The notes beneath the pieces are model-generated. The model was given only the letters and a program-made list of their open reading frames with translations, was not told the DNA's origin and ran no database searches. A DNA stretch of 61,724 nt from an uncultured Candidatus Saccharibacteria bacterium (GTDB lineage: Bacteria; Patescibacteriota; Saccharimonadia; Saccharimonadales; Saccharimonadaceae): contig CAMPEU010000003.1 of the NCBI GenBank assembly GCA_946804195.1, forward strand, positions 1 through 61,724. Direction: 5' to 3'. Shown here piece by piece: positions 19,373 through 29,269 of the stretch; the stretch's first letter is position 1; each line of letters opens with the position of its first letter. A program made the translations under genes and the position numbers.

Positions 19373-19489
19373 TTAACCCTGCCTTTGCTTGTTCTTAGGC
19401 TTCTTTTTGTTAATTACACGAAGACGGCCCTTACGTCGGACCAATTGATCATCTGGACTGATCTTCTTTACACTCGCACGAACCTTCAT
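19373..19489 (-). CDS. rpmJ: 50S ribosomal protein L36 (cysteine-free form)
   Basis: Not in supplied ORF track; translates as [38 protein letters not shown], in canonical infA-rpmJ-rpsM order. Confidence 0.93.
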   Translation of the reverse strand: MKVRASVKKISPDDQLVRRKGRLRVINKKKPKNKQRQG

Positions 19490-19517
19490 GTTGGAAACAA
19501 AAGCTCCTAATTACTTA

Positions 19518-19775
19518 TTATTTTTTACCAGCGGCTTCGACTGACCGTGGTTCATCTTTTAAGCGAAAGCTGATTCTGCCCTTTGTTAGATCGTAGGGGG
19601 TTAACTCAACTTCCACTTTGTCGCCCGGTACCAATCGGATATAGTGCTTTCGCATTTTGCCCGATATATGGCACAGAACCGTATGACCGTTCTCAAGTTC
19701 GACATTAAACTGGGTGTTCGGCAATGCCTCCACAACCTTACCGACTAGCTTAATAACTTCTTTTTGACTCGTCAT
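19518..19775 (-). CDS. infA: translation initiation factor IF-1
   Basis: [57 protein letters not shown]. Confidence 0.96.
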   Translation of the reverse strand: MTSQKEVIKLVGKVVEALPNTQFNVELENGHTVLCHISGKMRKHYIRLVPGDKVEVELTPYDLTKGRISFRLKDEPRSVEAAGKK

Positions 19776-20012
19776 AGTTAACAAGGTGCTATTATACACG
19801 AAAAAATACGTCAAGTAAAGAGGTTTCTAGTATAAAGTTCCGCGTATTTACCGCGACCCTAAAATTGATAGTCTTATTGTATCAAACATTACGTAACCGT
19901 CAAGTAGTAATTAACGGGGAGTAACCCCTGTTGCATACTGCTTACAAAATATCTCCCCAGGTAGGCGAAAGTTATCCTTTTTTGTGCTAATAATTATGCA
20001 TTATGTGGGGCA

Positions 20013-20699
20013 TTATTTAGCGACGGCTCTCACAAGTACGCTCTGATCAAAGACTTGGTCGCGTGGAATCCAGTTTCCCGTATACGTCAAAAGGCCCAGC
20101 CCCTCTTTTGTTTTGTCGTAAGGCGTGAACAGCCGCTTGATACCCGTTTTGCGTGCGCTAATGAACGATTCGGTCTTGTTTTCTGTAACGGTATAGGTGA
20201 ATGCGCGTCCATCACCTCTTTCGACAATTATATCGTCACCCTCACTCAGACCATCCAGGCCAGCAAAGGCACCGTTGCGTGAAATGCCGTTACTATGTCC
20301 GTCAATGATTACCGTTCCGTATCCTTGTCCGGGCGTTGCACTTTCTTTATACCATGCAACATCATCCAAACTCGTCGATCTACCAATCATACCGCCCTCC
20401 AGGCCAACCTGCTGTATGCGCGCACGTTCTATGGATAGTGCCGGGATGGTAATGTATCGCGGGTAATTATTATCAACTGTATACTCGTCTATTTGCTCTA
20501 GTGTTACCCTCGTCTCGTCCACGCGTGAATCAGCTAATACTGTGGATGGAAAAGGTAGGAAGTCCGGTCGGACGCCCGTCATATACCAGACAAAAACGAT
20601 CCAGCCGAGCACTCCTAGCAATGCAACACTTGCCATACCCAGTAGCCAGTATCTAATACCGCTCGCTCGTCTTTTTGTTTCTAATTGAAGTCCCGCCAC
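20013..20699 (-). CDS. sortase-family protein lacking the catalytic cysteine
   Basis: N-terminal TM; IIDGHSN His motif; GLGLLTYTGNW aligns to the canonical LTLxTCxG motif with Cys->Tyr. Confidence 0.82.
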   Translation of the reverse strand: MAGLQLETKRRASGIRYWLLGMASVALLGVLGWIVFVWYMTGVRPDFLPFPSTVLADSRVDETRVTLEQIDEYTVDNNYPRYITIPALSIERARIQQVGLEGGMIGRSTSLDDVAWYKESATPGQGYGTVIIDGHSNGISRNGAFAGLDGLSEGDDIIVERGDGRAFTYTVTENKTESFISARKTGIKRLFTPYDKTKEGLGLLTYTGNWIPRDQVFDQSVLVRAVAK

Positions 20700-20708
20700 C
20701 CCTGCGTC

Positions 20709-22121
20709 CTATTTATAGTCGTCGTACGTCACCATAAGGGCACGAGAGTTAATCTGTCGTAAGCTTTCAAGCGCTACAGAGACAACAATCAGAATACCCG
20801 TTCCACCGATCGCAAGATTCTGGATGCCTGTAATTCCAGCTTGAGCGAAAGCATACTCAGCAACGAAGGGTAGGACTGCGATCAAACCTAGAGTGACTGA
20901 TCCAAACAAAATGAGACGATTTACTGTTCTAGATAGATACTTTTCGGTCTGGATACCAGGTCGAACCCCATCGATAAATCCACCTTGTTTTTGCAAATTC
21001 TCGGCTATCTCGTTGCTATTAAAGATGATACCCGTGTAGAAGTATGTAAACAGGATGACGAGGAAGAAGTAGCTAGCTGGATAAATCAGTGCTGTAAATG
21101 TATCGCCCGTAAATGCGCCCGGTGATGGTGCCTGGAACCAGAGGATTAAATTATTGGCTAGTTCAGCATACCCAACGTTACCGGTAGCCTTGAGTACTTG
21201 TCCAACAAACGCAGGTAGGCTGAGGAATGCGACCGCAAAGATGACTGGAATGACACCCGCAGCAATAAGTTTGATCGGCAGAATGCTCTTTACGCCGCCA
21301 TAACTGCTGTTACCCTGTACGCGCTTTGCGTAGTTAACGGTCACAACCCGTTGTGCCTCGTTAATCTTTACCAATAGATACAACACCATTAATGACGCGA
21401 AGGCCACAATTAATGCCACCCAGAATGCCGTTGGATTAATCGGTACAACGAACCAACCAAAGATGTCCATGCTACCCTTGGATGTGTCAAACAACGATAC
21501 GCCAAGTGAAGTAAGAGTCGATGGTAGTTGGCTGATAATGCCTGCAAAAATCAACATAGAGATACCATTGCCAATTCCTTGTTCTGTAATCAACTCGCCC
21601 AGCCACATTAACAGTATCGCACCAGCGGTCATAGCCGTTACAGCTATAGCCCACTCAAATGGAGTTGCGCTGTCCAGGGCGGTCGTATTGCCCGCCAGTA
21701 CTGTCTGTCGAAGGATATAGATAAATGCAATCGACTGAACAACAGCTAGCGGTACAGATATCATACGTGTCCACTGGTTGATCTTGCGACGACCAGATTC
21801 ACCATCTTTGTGAAGCTCTTCTAGCTTTGGAATTGCCTTTGTAAGCAGTTGCGAGATGATGCTAGCGGTAATGAACGGACTAAGCCCAACGAGGACAATC
21901 GAAAAACTTGCCAATGCTCCACCAGATAACAGATTCAAAAATCCGCCAAAATCAGTCGAGCTAACGACACTTTCGATAACTTCCTTTAGCTTTGTTGGCT
22001 CGGCAAGAGGGACAGGAATATGCGCCAAGAATCGATAGGCGATAACGATACCAAACACAACGGCAAGACGCTTCTGCATACTGCGATTCTTGAACGATTT
22101 GAATATTGTCTTCCAATTCAT
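20709..22121 (-). CDS. secY: preprotein translocase subunit SecY
   Basis: FLNLLSGGALASFSIVLVGLSPFITASIISQLLT; multi-TM. Confidence 0.97.
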   Translation of the reverse strand: MNWKTIFKSFKNRSMQKRLAVVFGIVIAYRFLAHIPVPLAEPTKLKEVIESVVSSTDFGGFLNLLSGGALASFSIVLVGLSPFITASIISQLLTKAIPKLEELHKDGESGRRKINQWTRMISVPLAVVQSIAFIYILRQTVLAGNTTALDSATPFEWAIAVTAMTAGAILLMWLGELITEQGIGNGISMLIFAGIISQLPSTLTSLGVSLFDTSKGSMDIFGWFVVPINPTAFWVALIVAFASLMVLYLLVKINEAQRVVTVNYAKRVQGNSSYGGVKSILPIKLIAAGVIPVIFAVAFLSLPAFVGQVLKATGNVGYAELANNLILWFQAPSPGAFTGDTFTALIYPASYFFLVILFTYFYTGIIFNSNEIAENLQKQGGFIDGVRPGIQTEKYLSRTVNRLILFGSVTLGLIAVLPFVAEYAFAQAGITGIQNLAIGGTGILIVVSVALESLRQINSRALMVTYDDYK

Positions 22122-22195
22122 ATGTAATAAGCCTACTCTGAAATTTTGTACTGTATTTGTATTTATTATAGCAGACGTTTGTGGATTTTAATGAC

Positions 22196-22237
22196 AAAAA
22201 AATCACCCCGATACATTAGCATTGGGGTGATTTTTTT
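22196..22237 (-). terminator. intrinsic terminator between rplO and secY
   Basis: aaaaaaatcacccc / ggggtgattttttt stem with T-run. Confidence 0.85.
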
Positions 22238-22248
22238 GGTTTAGGTAA

Positions 22249-22734
22249 CTATTTGTCTTCTTTTTTGTCTTTTTTCTGCTTCGAAGAAGGTTTAATAGGT
22301 GTTGGAACCTTTTCAAATGTACCACCGGCTTTTTTAATAGCCTCCTGTACAGACTTACTTGCGCCTTGAACACGCAGCGTAACCTTTGCTGTCAACTCAC
22401 CACGCCCAATCACCTTGACGGTATGGTATGGTGTTGCAACGTAGCCTGCTTCGAATAAAGATGCATTATCAGCTGTCTTACCCTTGAAATCATTCAAATG
22501 ATCCATGTAGACAACTTGTGCGGGCGTGCGGAGTGACTTAAAACCGCGAGCCTTTGGAATTGCTTGAACGAGCGAGCGTTGACCGCCCATGAACATTGCG
22601 TTCAGTTTTTTACCAGTTCGAGAGCCTTGACCCTTGGTACCGCGACCGGCAGTTTTACCACCACCAGCTGCAATGCCGCGACCAACACGTTTACGGTCTT
22701 TATTCGCAGTTGCTTGGAGTTCGTGATATTTCAT
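22249..22734 (-). CDS. rplO: 50S ribosomal protein L15
   Basis: RKRVGRGIAAGGGKTAGRGTKGQGSRTG. Confidence 0.96.
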   Translation of the reverse strand: MKYHELQATANKDRKRVGRGIAAGGGKTAGRGTKGQGSRTGKKLNAMFMGGQRSLVQAIPKARGFKSLRTPAQVVYMDHLNDFKGKTADNASLFEAGYVATPYHTVKVIGRGELTAKVTLRVQGASKSVQEAIKKAGGTFEKVPTPIKPSSKQKKDKKEDK

Positions 22735-23309
22735 TACTCAGACTCCTTTTTCGCCTTTTTAGCTGGCTTTTTATCAGCATTCAACCATTCTTCGCGAGGA
22801 ACGAGACTCTTCAGGGCGTCAATAGTTGCATACGCAATGTTAACCTTGTTGGTCGAACCAAGTGACTTTGAAAGCATGTTACGGATACCCGTAACACCGA
22901 TAACTTGTCGCACAACACCACCAGCAATAATACCAGTACCCGGTGCGGCTGGCTTGATAAGCACTTGTGCGCCAGAAACCTTGACTTCTGAATCATGCGG
23001 AATAGTATCATTTGCGATAGGTACAGTGATGAGGTTTTTCTTTGCAACATCGGTTGCTTTTGCGATTGCCGTTTGAACGTCACCGCCCTTACTAACGCCA
23101 ACGCCAACTTTACCCTTGTGATTACCGACGACGACGAGTGCCTTAAATCGGAATCGACGACCGCCCTTTACAACACGAGCGACGCGATCGATATTGATAA
23201 CAATCTCATCAAATTCTTTTGGCTCCTGAGGAACATCACGACGATTATCGCGGCGAGGTGGCCTTGACTGGCGATGACCCTGGGCCTGTGTAGCTTGTTG
23301 TTCTGCCAT
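22734..23309 (-). CDS. rpsE: 30S ribosomal protein S5
   Basis: VINIDRVARVVKGGRRFRFKALVVVGNHKGKVGVGVSK. Confidence 0.97.
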   Translation of the reverse strand: MAEQQATQAQGHRQSRPPRRDNRRDVPQEPKEFDEIVINIDRVARVVKGGRRFRFKALVVVGNHKGKVGVGVSKGGDVQTAIAKATDVAKKNLITVPIANDTIPHDSEVKVSGAQVLIKPAAPGTGIIAGGVVRQVIGVTGIRNMLSKSLGSTNKVNIAYATIDALKSLVPREEWLNADKKPAKKAKKESE

Positions 23310-23311
23310 GA

Positions 23312-23665
23312 TTAAATCTCCAATCCTTCGTTACGAGCAGCATCAGCCAATGCTGAAAGTCGTGCCGCATACTGTCGACCATTACGATCGAAGACGGCCT
23401 TTTTGATGCCAGCTTTTTTTGCCTTTTTAGCAATATCAACACCGATGAATGCAGATTGATCCTTGAGCGAACCGGTTTGCTTGCTACCAACAGTAGTGCT
23501 AGCTGCAAGCGTTGTTCCGTCGGTATCGTTAATCAGCTGAGCACTAACGTGCTTGTTACTAATGGTGACCGTTAGACGTGGTCGTTTATCAGTTCCACTC
23601 ACTTTTGCACGTACGCGATTCTTGCGCAGGCTTTTGTTCAGTAGTTTTTTAGCTAGATTACTCAT
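23312..23665 (-). CDS. rplR: 50S ribosomal protein L18
   Basis: RPRLTVTISNKHVSAQLINDTDGTTLAAST. Confidence 0.95.
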   Translation of the reverse strand: MSNLAKKLLNKSLRKNRVRAKVSGTDKRPRLTVTISNKHVSAQLINDTDGTTLAASTTVGSKQTGSLKDQSAFIGVDIAKKAKKAGIKKAVFDRNGRQYAARLSALADAARNEGLEI

Positions 23666-23667
23666 GA

Positions 23668-24201
23668 TTACTTACCTGTCTTTCCTGCTTTGCGCAAAAT
23701 GTGCTCATCAGCATATTTAATACCCTTGCCTTTATATGGCTCAGGTTTCTTTAGTGCTCGAATTTCAGCAGCAACTTGACCAACTTGTTGTTTGTCGATA
23801 CCACTGACGGTAATTTCCATCTTGTTGTTTTGTACTGTCACGCCTTGTGGTGCGGTGTACTTAACGGGGTGGCTAAAGCCTAGGTGCATTTCTAGCGTAT
23901 TACCGCTGGTATTAACACGAAAACCAACTCCGTTTACCTCTAGCTTCTTTTCGTAGCCTTTAGTGATGCCTTCGACGGCATTGTTTAGTAGTGCACGCTG
24001 TAGACCGTGTTGGGCCTTTGCGATGCGTTCATCATCCTTGCGGGTGACTGTTGCAACTCCATCATTGACGGCAACTGTCACGTCGCTCAGATGCGGAACT
24101 GTCAGGGTGCCTTTGCCTCCTGTGACAGTAATAACATCTGAGTCAACCGTGATTGTCACGCCTGATGGGATTTGAATTGGTAGTTTTCCGATTCGACTCA
24201 T
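23668..24201 (-). CDS. rplF: 50S ribosomal protein L6
   Basis: MSRIGKLPIQIPSGV...KPEPYKGKGIKYADEHILRKAGKTGK. Confidence 0.97.
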   Translation of the reverse strand: MSRIGKLPIQIPSGVTITVDSDVITVTGGKGTLTVPHLSDVTVAVNDGVATVTRKDDERIAKAQHGLQRALLNNAVEGITKGYEKKLEVNGVGFRVNTSGNTLEMHLGFSHPVKYTAPQGVTVQNNKMEITVSGIDKQQVGQVAAEIRALKKPEPYKGKGIKYADEHILRKAGKTGK

Positions 24202-24216
24202 CTTATTTCTCCTTGA

Positions 24217-24618
24217 TTAATATATCTTGAACAGTAATTCACCGCCGAGACGTTGTTTCACTGCTTCGCGTCCAGTAATGACGCCTTTTGATGTACTCAC
24301 GAGTACCATGCCACGACCAGATTTCACTTTTGGAATCTCGTCTGCTTTTACGTAAACACGACGACCAGGTTTTGATAGACGCGTCATCTCTGTGATAACG
24401 CTATTCTCACCAGGCTTGTTGATTGTAATGACCAACGTGTCACGAGGTTTGCCAGGTTCAACCTTGACATCAGTCAAGTAATTATTGGCTTTTAGCTGTT
24501 CTGCGACAACCTTCTTGATTTTGCTTGCCGGTACGCGAACTTCGGTCTTGCCGACCATTACTGCGTTTCGGATGCGGGTCAGAAGGTCCGCGATTGGGTC
24601 TGTAGATTGTAATGACAT
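24217..24618 (-). CDS. rpsH: 30S ribosomal protein S8
   Basis: DPIADLLTRIRNAV...GRGMVLVSTSKGVITGREA. Confidence 0.97.
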   Translation of the reverse strand: MSLQSTDPIADLLTRIRNAVMVGKTEVRVPASKIKKVVAEQLKANNYLTDVKVEPGKPRDTLVITINKPGENSVITEMTRLSKPGRRVYVKADEIPKVKSGRGMVLVSTSKGVITGREAVKQRLGGELLFKIY

Positions 24619-24635
24619 ATATCGTTTCTCCTTCC

Positions 24636-24905
24636 TTACCAGCTACTCTTAGTTATACCGGGGATATTTCCCCTTGATGCTTCTTCGCGGAAACGGATCC
24701 TGGACATGCCAAACTTCCGCATAAATGCTCGTGGTCGACCGTCTAGTAGATCACGGTTCTTCCATCGTGATGGGCTACTGTTGCGTGGGAGCTTTTGTAG
24801 ACCATCTAGATCACCGAGCTCTTTGAGTTCAGCGCGCTTTTCAGCATACTTCATAATCATTTTTTGTCGCTTTTTATCGCGTGCGACACTTGATTTCTTA
24901 GCCAT
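24636..24905 (-). CDS. rpsN: 30S ribosomal protein S14 (cysteine-free)
   Basis: [51 protein letters not shown]. Confidence 0.96.
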   Translation of the reverse strand: MAKKSSVARDKKRQKMIMKYAEKRAELKELGDLDGLQKLPRNSSPSRWKNRDLLDGRPRAFMRKFGMSRIRFREEASRGNIPGITKSSW

Positions 24906-25489
24906 TAACGTCGACCTCCTTCTTTCTGAAATGGTAGTCCGAATTTCTCTAGTAACGCACGGCTGTGAGCAGGATCTTGATTCTCAATCACCATTGTCAC
25001 TTGTACTCCGTGTGCAACTTGTGTTTCTTCGAACGATAGTTCAGCAAAGATTGATTGCTCTAAGATACCAAGGTTGTAATTGCCACTTTGGTCGAACTTG
25101 ATACTTACACCATGAAAGTCACGTACGCGTGGAAGTGCAATGTTTACGAGTCGGTCAAGGAATTCGTACATACGGGCACCACGTAGTGTCACCATGACAC
25201 CGATTGGCGCACCCATGCCAGCACGAATCTTGAAACTCGCGATTGATTTCTTTGCCTGACGTTCAATTGGAGCTTGACCAGTGATCTTTGTCAGTGTGTT
25301 TTTGACTGTTTCCAGATGACGTTTGTCATCCTTACTCTTGCCGGTTCCAACGCTGACCACAATTTTCTCTAGCTTTGGTACCTGATGTACGTTATCTAGT
25401 TTCAATTCGGCCTGAAGTTCCTTGACGTATGTATTACGATACAAGGCTTTCAAGCGAGGAGCCGGAGTAGTGGTAGTTGCTTTTGCCAT
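24905..25489 (-). CDS. rplE: 50S ribosomal protein L5
   Basis: [36 protein letters not shown]. Confidence 0.96.
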   Translation of the reverse strand: MAKATTTTPAPRLKALYRNTYVKELQAELKLDNVHQVPKLEKIVVSVGTGKSKDDKRHLETVKNTLTKITGQAPIERQAKKSIASFKIRAGMGAPIGVMVTLRGARMYEFLDRLVNIALPRVRDFHGVSIKFDQSGNYNLGILEQSIFAELSFEETQVAHGVQVTMVIENQDPAHSRALLEKFGLPFQKEGGRR

Positions 25490-25812
25490 TACTTGATCTC
25501 CTTATTTTTTGCTTGACGCGCAACACGTGATTTTGCGCCATCAGCTGATTTCTTATAGCCTACACGACTAGTCGTGCCTGTTTTTTCGTCAACGACGAGC
25601 GCAACCTTGTGTAGTGGAGTCGGGATATGCATATCCTTGTTACCACCGGTTGGGTGTAGTCGTGATGGTTTCATTTTCCGGCTTTTTACGCCAAGCCCTT
25701 CGATGAGAACTGCGTTTTTCTTTGGAAGTACTGCCAGAACCTTACCTGTCGTTCCCTTGTCCGGACCTGTGATAAGTTTGACGATATCATTTTTTACGAT
25801 TCGACGTGCCAT
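25489..25812 (-). CDS. rplX: 50S ribosomal protein L24
   Basis: KNDIVKLITGPDKGTTGKVLAVLPKKNAVLIEGLGVKSRKMKPS. Confidence 0.95.
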   Translation of the reverse strand: MARRIVKNDIVKLITGPDKGTTGKVLAVLPKKNAVLIEGLGVKSRKMKPSRLHPTGGNKDMHIPTPLHKVALVVDEKTGTTSRVGYKKSADGAKSRVARQAKNKEIK

Positions 25813-25813
25813 A

Positions 25814-26182
25814 TTAGAGTACCTCCGGTGCTAAGCTAATGATTTTGCTATAGCCTTTATCGCGTAACTCGCGCGGTACGGGACCAAATACACGAGTTGC
25901 GCGTGGTTCTTTATTATCGTCGATAATAACAGCGGCATTGTCGTCAAAAGTAATAGTGCTGCCGTCTTTGCGCTGAATTGTGTCTCGAGTTCGAACAACA
26001 ACTGCCTTAACGACTGACTTTTTCTTTACTTGTCCTGTCGGATTCGCTTCCTTGACGGTGGCAACAATAACATCACCTACACGAGCGTAGCGTCGGCGCG
26101 TACCACCAAGAACACGGATGCAGAGAATTTCCTTTGCACCGCTGTTGTCGGTTACGCGGAGACGAGATTCTTGTTGAATCAT
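25814..26182 (-). CDS. rplN: 50S ribosomal protein L14
   Basis: [44 protein letters not shown]. Confidence 0.97.
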   Translation of the reverse strand: MIQQESRLRVTDNSGAKEILCIRVLGGTRRRYARVGDVIVATVKEANPTGQVKKKSVVKAVVVRTRDTIQRKDGSTITFDDNAAVIIDDNKEPRATRVFGPVPRELRDKGYSKIISLAPEVL

Positions 26183-26454
26183 ACAGCTTCCTCCTCCTTC
26201 AACTCAACAGCGCCTTTCGACTTCAGCTCAATCAAGTCGAGCGTAAAGCTCTTTGTCTTTGAGATTGGGCGTACTTCACGAATACGAACCTTGTCGCCAA
26301 CATGCGCTTCATTGTCTGGATCGTGCGCCGTATATTTACGGCTAACTGTGTATTGCTTTTTGTAAAGGGGATGCGTTTCACGAGTTGTCACCGTAACGGT
26401 GATTGTCTTGTCGCGTACGTCTGATGTAACGATTCCTGTTAAAAACTTAGTCAT
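26179..26454 (-). CDS. rpsQ: 30S ribosomal protein S17
   Basis: [18 protein letters not shown]...[31 protein letters not shown]. Confidence 0.95.
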   Translation of the reverse strand: MTKFLTGIVTSDVRDKTITVTVTTRETHPLYKKQYTVSRKYTAHDPDNEAHVGDKVRIREVRPISKTKSFTLDLIELKSKGAVELKEEEAV

Positions 26455-26690
26455 TACTTATCTCCTTTCAATTCATGCGCTCGGATTGCGGTTTTGAGCC
26501 TAGCAATCTCTTTGCGACCGTGCGTAATTGCACGTGGGTTTACCAATTCGCCAGCACGATGGCTACGACGAGTTTCCATCATCTCGGCACGCTTGGTAAC
26601 GAGCGCACCTTGCATATCAGCAAGTGATTTTACTTCAACCGCCTCTTTTGGAGTTTTGGTCGCTTTTTTGGTTGTCTTTGCAGTAGCCAT
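26454..26690 (-). CDS. rpmC: 50S ribosomal protein L29
   Basis: Position between rpsQ and rplP; GELVNPRAITHGRKEIARLKTAIRAHELK. Confidence 0.9.
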   Translation of the reverse strand: MATAKTTKKATKTPKEAVEVKSLADMQGALVTKRAEMMETRRSHRAGELVNPRAITHGRKEIARLKTAIRAHELKGDK

Positions 26691-26691
26691 A

Positions 26692-27105
26692 TTACGCCTC
26701 CTCCCTGCGAACGAATCGTGTCTTTACTGGTAATTTGTGTCCCGCTAGGCGCATAGCCTCGCGTGCCGTTTCCTCTGTCACACCCTTCATCTCAAACAAG
26801 ACAGTGCCTGCTTTGACCTTTGCTGCAAAGAATTCTGGGTTACCCTTACCGCTACCCATTTTTACATCTTGTGGCTTACGGGTACGTGGAGTATGAGGAA
26901 AGATTCGAATCCAGATTTTACCACCACGTTTGATGTAGCGAGTCATTGCCTGACGAGCTGATTCAATTTGTCGTGATGTCACATCATTATTCGACAAAGA
27001 CTGAAGACCATAATCGCCAAATGCGACATAGTGACCACGAGTAGCGACGCCATTGTTCTTGCCTTTGCGGACTTTTCGATACTTTGTTTTCTTTGGTATC
27101 AACAT
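26692..27105 (-). CDS. rplP: 50S ribosomal protein L16
   Basis: [50 protein letters not shown]. Confidence 0.97.
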   Translation of the reverse strand: MLIPKKTKYRKVRKGKNNGVATRGHYVAFGDYGLQSLSNNDVTSRQIESARQAMTRYIKRGGKIWIRIFPHTPRTRKPQDVKMGSGKGNPEFFAAKVKAGTVLFEMKGVTEETAREAMRLAGHKLPVKTRFVRREEA

Positions 27106-27107
27106 GA

Positions 27108-27743
27108 CTAATCGTTCCTCTCACCCTTGTAAATCCATACCTTCACACCGATAATTCCAACTCCAGGTGCATTTGCACGAGCAGTGTGAAATCCAATATC
27201 GGCACGGAGTGTATGAAGTGGTACTGAGCCCTCGATAACTTTTTCGCGGCGAGCCATCTCGGCGTTGTTCAATCGTCCAGATACCTGGATACGGATACCC
27301 TTGGCGCCAGCATTCATAGTATTCTGCGCAGTCATCTTGATTGCACGTCGGAAGTTAATTCGTCGTTCTAGCTGACGTGCGATGTTCTCTGCTACCAATT
27401 TTGCGTCAAGTTCTGGTCGTTTGACCTCTTCGATATTAATACGAACAGGTAGGCTAGCGACCTTTTCAATTTGCGTCTTCAGTTCCGCGACACCCGAACC
27501 ACCACGACCAATTACGACACCTGCTTTTGCTGTGTGAATTGTTACGGTGATCAAATTTGCAGATCGTTCTATCTCGATACGACTAATGGTCGGACGTGAT
27601 GCGAATTTCTTTTCGATGAGTACACGAATTGCCGCGTCTTCATTGAGCCACTTTGCAAAGTCGCGCTTGCCAGCAAACCAACGTGAATTCCAGTTCTTGT
27701 GGATCTGCAGGCGGAAGCTAATTGGGTTTACTTTTTGTCCCAT
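27108..27743 (-). CDS. rpsC: 30S ribosomal protein S3
   Basis: [41 protein letters not shown]. Confidence 0.97.
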   Translation of the reverse strand: MGQKVNPISFRLQIHKNWNSRWFAGKRDFAKWLNEDAAIRVLIEKKFASRPTISRIEIERSANLITVTIHTAKAGVVIGRGGSGVAELKTQIEKVASLPVRINIEEVKRPELDAKLVAENIARQLERRINFRRAIKMTAQNTMNAGAKGIRIQVSGRLNNAEMARREKVIEGSVPLHTLRADIGFHTARANAPGVGIIGVKVWIYKGERND

Positions 27744-28159
27744 TATTTCTTCTCCTCTTTCTTCTCGTCGGCCGCTTTGGCTACCGGCTTTTTCTTAGGC
27801 TTTTCGGCACCAGACACTTCGACCAAAATGTGACTCGTTTTCTTTTCAAATGGTAAAGCGCGTCCTCGGCTGGCTGGCTTGAATCGTCGCATACGCGGAC
27901 CAGTCGTTACACTGAGCTTTGTTATGGTTAGACTTTTTGCATCCAAACCATGATTATTAACTGCATTTGCTTGTGCGCTTTCAATAACTTTCTTTACTGG
28001 CAAAGCAGCACGTCGTGGAACGTGGTCTAAAATGACCAACGCATCAGCAACGGAACGATTTCGTACCATGCTAGCGACGAGGCTTACTTTGCGAGGCGTT
28101 TGATCAACACCCCGTGCAATTGCACGAACAGTAGCGCGGGCTTTAGTATCTTCTGCCAT
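27743..28159 (-). CDS. rplV: 50S ribosomal protein L22
   Basis: VDQTPRKVSLVASMVRNRSVADALVILDHVPRRAALPVKKVIESAQANAVNN. Confidence 0.96.
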   Translation of the reverse strand: MAEDTKARATVRAIARGVDQTPRKVSLVASMVRNRSVADALVILDHVPRRAALPVKKVIESAQANAVNNHGLDAKSLTITKLSVTTGPRMRRFKPASRGRALPFEKKTSHILVEVSGAEKPKKKPVAKAADEKKEEKK

Positions 28160-28161
28160 GA

Positions 28162-28425
28162 TTACTTCTCCCTGCCCCCGTGCTTACGGAACTTACGTGT
28201 CGGAGAAAACTCACCAAGCTTGTGACCAACCATGTTTTCGTTGATAACAACAGGAACATGTACGCGTCCGTTATGAACAGCAATCGTACGTCCTACCATT
28301 TCAGGAGTAATCGTACTAGCGCGAGCCCATGTTTTGATAACTGTGCGATCCTGTGAATCGAGCGCTTCGACTTTTTTAGCCAGCTTGGCGTCGATGAATG
28401 GACCTTTTTTGAGTGATCTACTCAT
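28162..28425 (-). CDS. rpsS: 30S ribosomal protein S19
   Basis: [19 protein letters not shown]...[23 protein letters not shown]. Confidence 0.97.
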   Translation of the reverse strand: MSRSLKKGPFIDAKLAKKVEALDSQDRTVIKTWARASTITPEMVGRTIAVHNGRVHVPVVINENMVGHKLGEFSPTRKFRKHGGREK

Positions 28426-28428
28426 GTC

Positions 28429-29268
28429 TTACCTCTTCCTCTTCGCATCGTGGCGAGTCTTAACGATTAATCCAGCAGTATCTTTGCGTCGACGTGTTCG
28501 GTAACCAAGAGTTAATTGACCCCATGGTGTTTTTGGCGTACGTCCGACACCGTGTGAACCACCATCACCACCACCGTGTGGGTGATCTACGGCATTCATG
28601 ACAACACCACGAACACTTGGTCGAATACTCTTGCGTCGATTACGTCCAGCGCTACCGATTTTGACATTTTGATGTTGAACATTACCAACAACACCGAGTG
28701 CTGCAGTTGCCTCAACGCGGAATCGACGGACTTCACCTGATGGCAAGCGTACTTGAGCGTAATCACCTTCTTTGGCCATTAACTGCGCTTTTGTGCCAGC
28801 CGCACGAACCATTTGTGCGCCCTTACCTGGTGTCATTTCAATAGCGTAGATTTGGCTACCAACAGGGATTTGGCTAAGAGGAAGGCGGTTGCTGTTCTCG
28901 ATTGGAGCCTCTTTGCCGCTCTCGATTTTTTTACCTTTTTGCATGCTAGTGTCAGCAAGTACATAGTGGTACAAACCGTTTTGATCCTTGATACGTGCAA
29001 TACGCGCGCTTCGATTTGGATCGTATTCGATTTCCTCGATAACGGCTTTTGTACCAGCTGGTAGATTGTGATTAATCAAACGATAGTGTCGCTTGACGCC
29101 ACCACCACGATGTCGAACGGTAATTCGACCGGTGTTGTTGCGACCAGCGTTTTGTTTTTTGCTCTTTATGAGACTCTTTAGTGGTTTACGAGTTGTAATC
29201 TCACTAAGATCCTGCGTCGTCATACCACGCCTGGATGGAGTCGTTGGGTTATAAGCTTTAATCGGCAT
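28429..29268 (-). CDS. rplB: 50S ribosomal protein L2
   Basis: PIKAYNPTTPSRRGMTTQD; GVVMNAVDHPHGGGDGGSHGVGRTPKTPWG; start refined. Confidence 0.97.
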   Translation of the reverse strand: MPIKAYNPTTPSRRGMTTQDLSEITTRKPLKSLIKSKKQNAGRNNTGRITVRHRGGGVKRHYRLINHNLPAGTKAVIEEIEYDPNRSARIARIKDQNGLYHYVLADTSMQKGKKIESGKEAPIENSNRLPLSQIPVGSQIYAIEMTPGKGAQMVRAAGTKAQLMAKEGDYAQVRLPSGEVRRFRVEATAALGVVGNVQHQNVKIGSAGRNRRKSIRPSVRGVVMNAVDHPHGGGDGGSHGVGRTPKTPWGQLTLGYRTRRRKDTAGLIVKTRHDAKRKR

Positions 29269-29269
29269 A

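Noticed and set aside
24636-24905. Cysteine-free S14 as novel on its own
   Set aside because: C- S14 is widespread; only interesting combined with RpoC, S4, L33, L36 and delta' losses.
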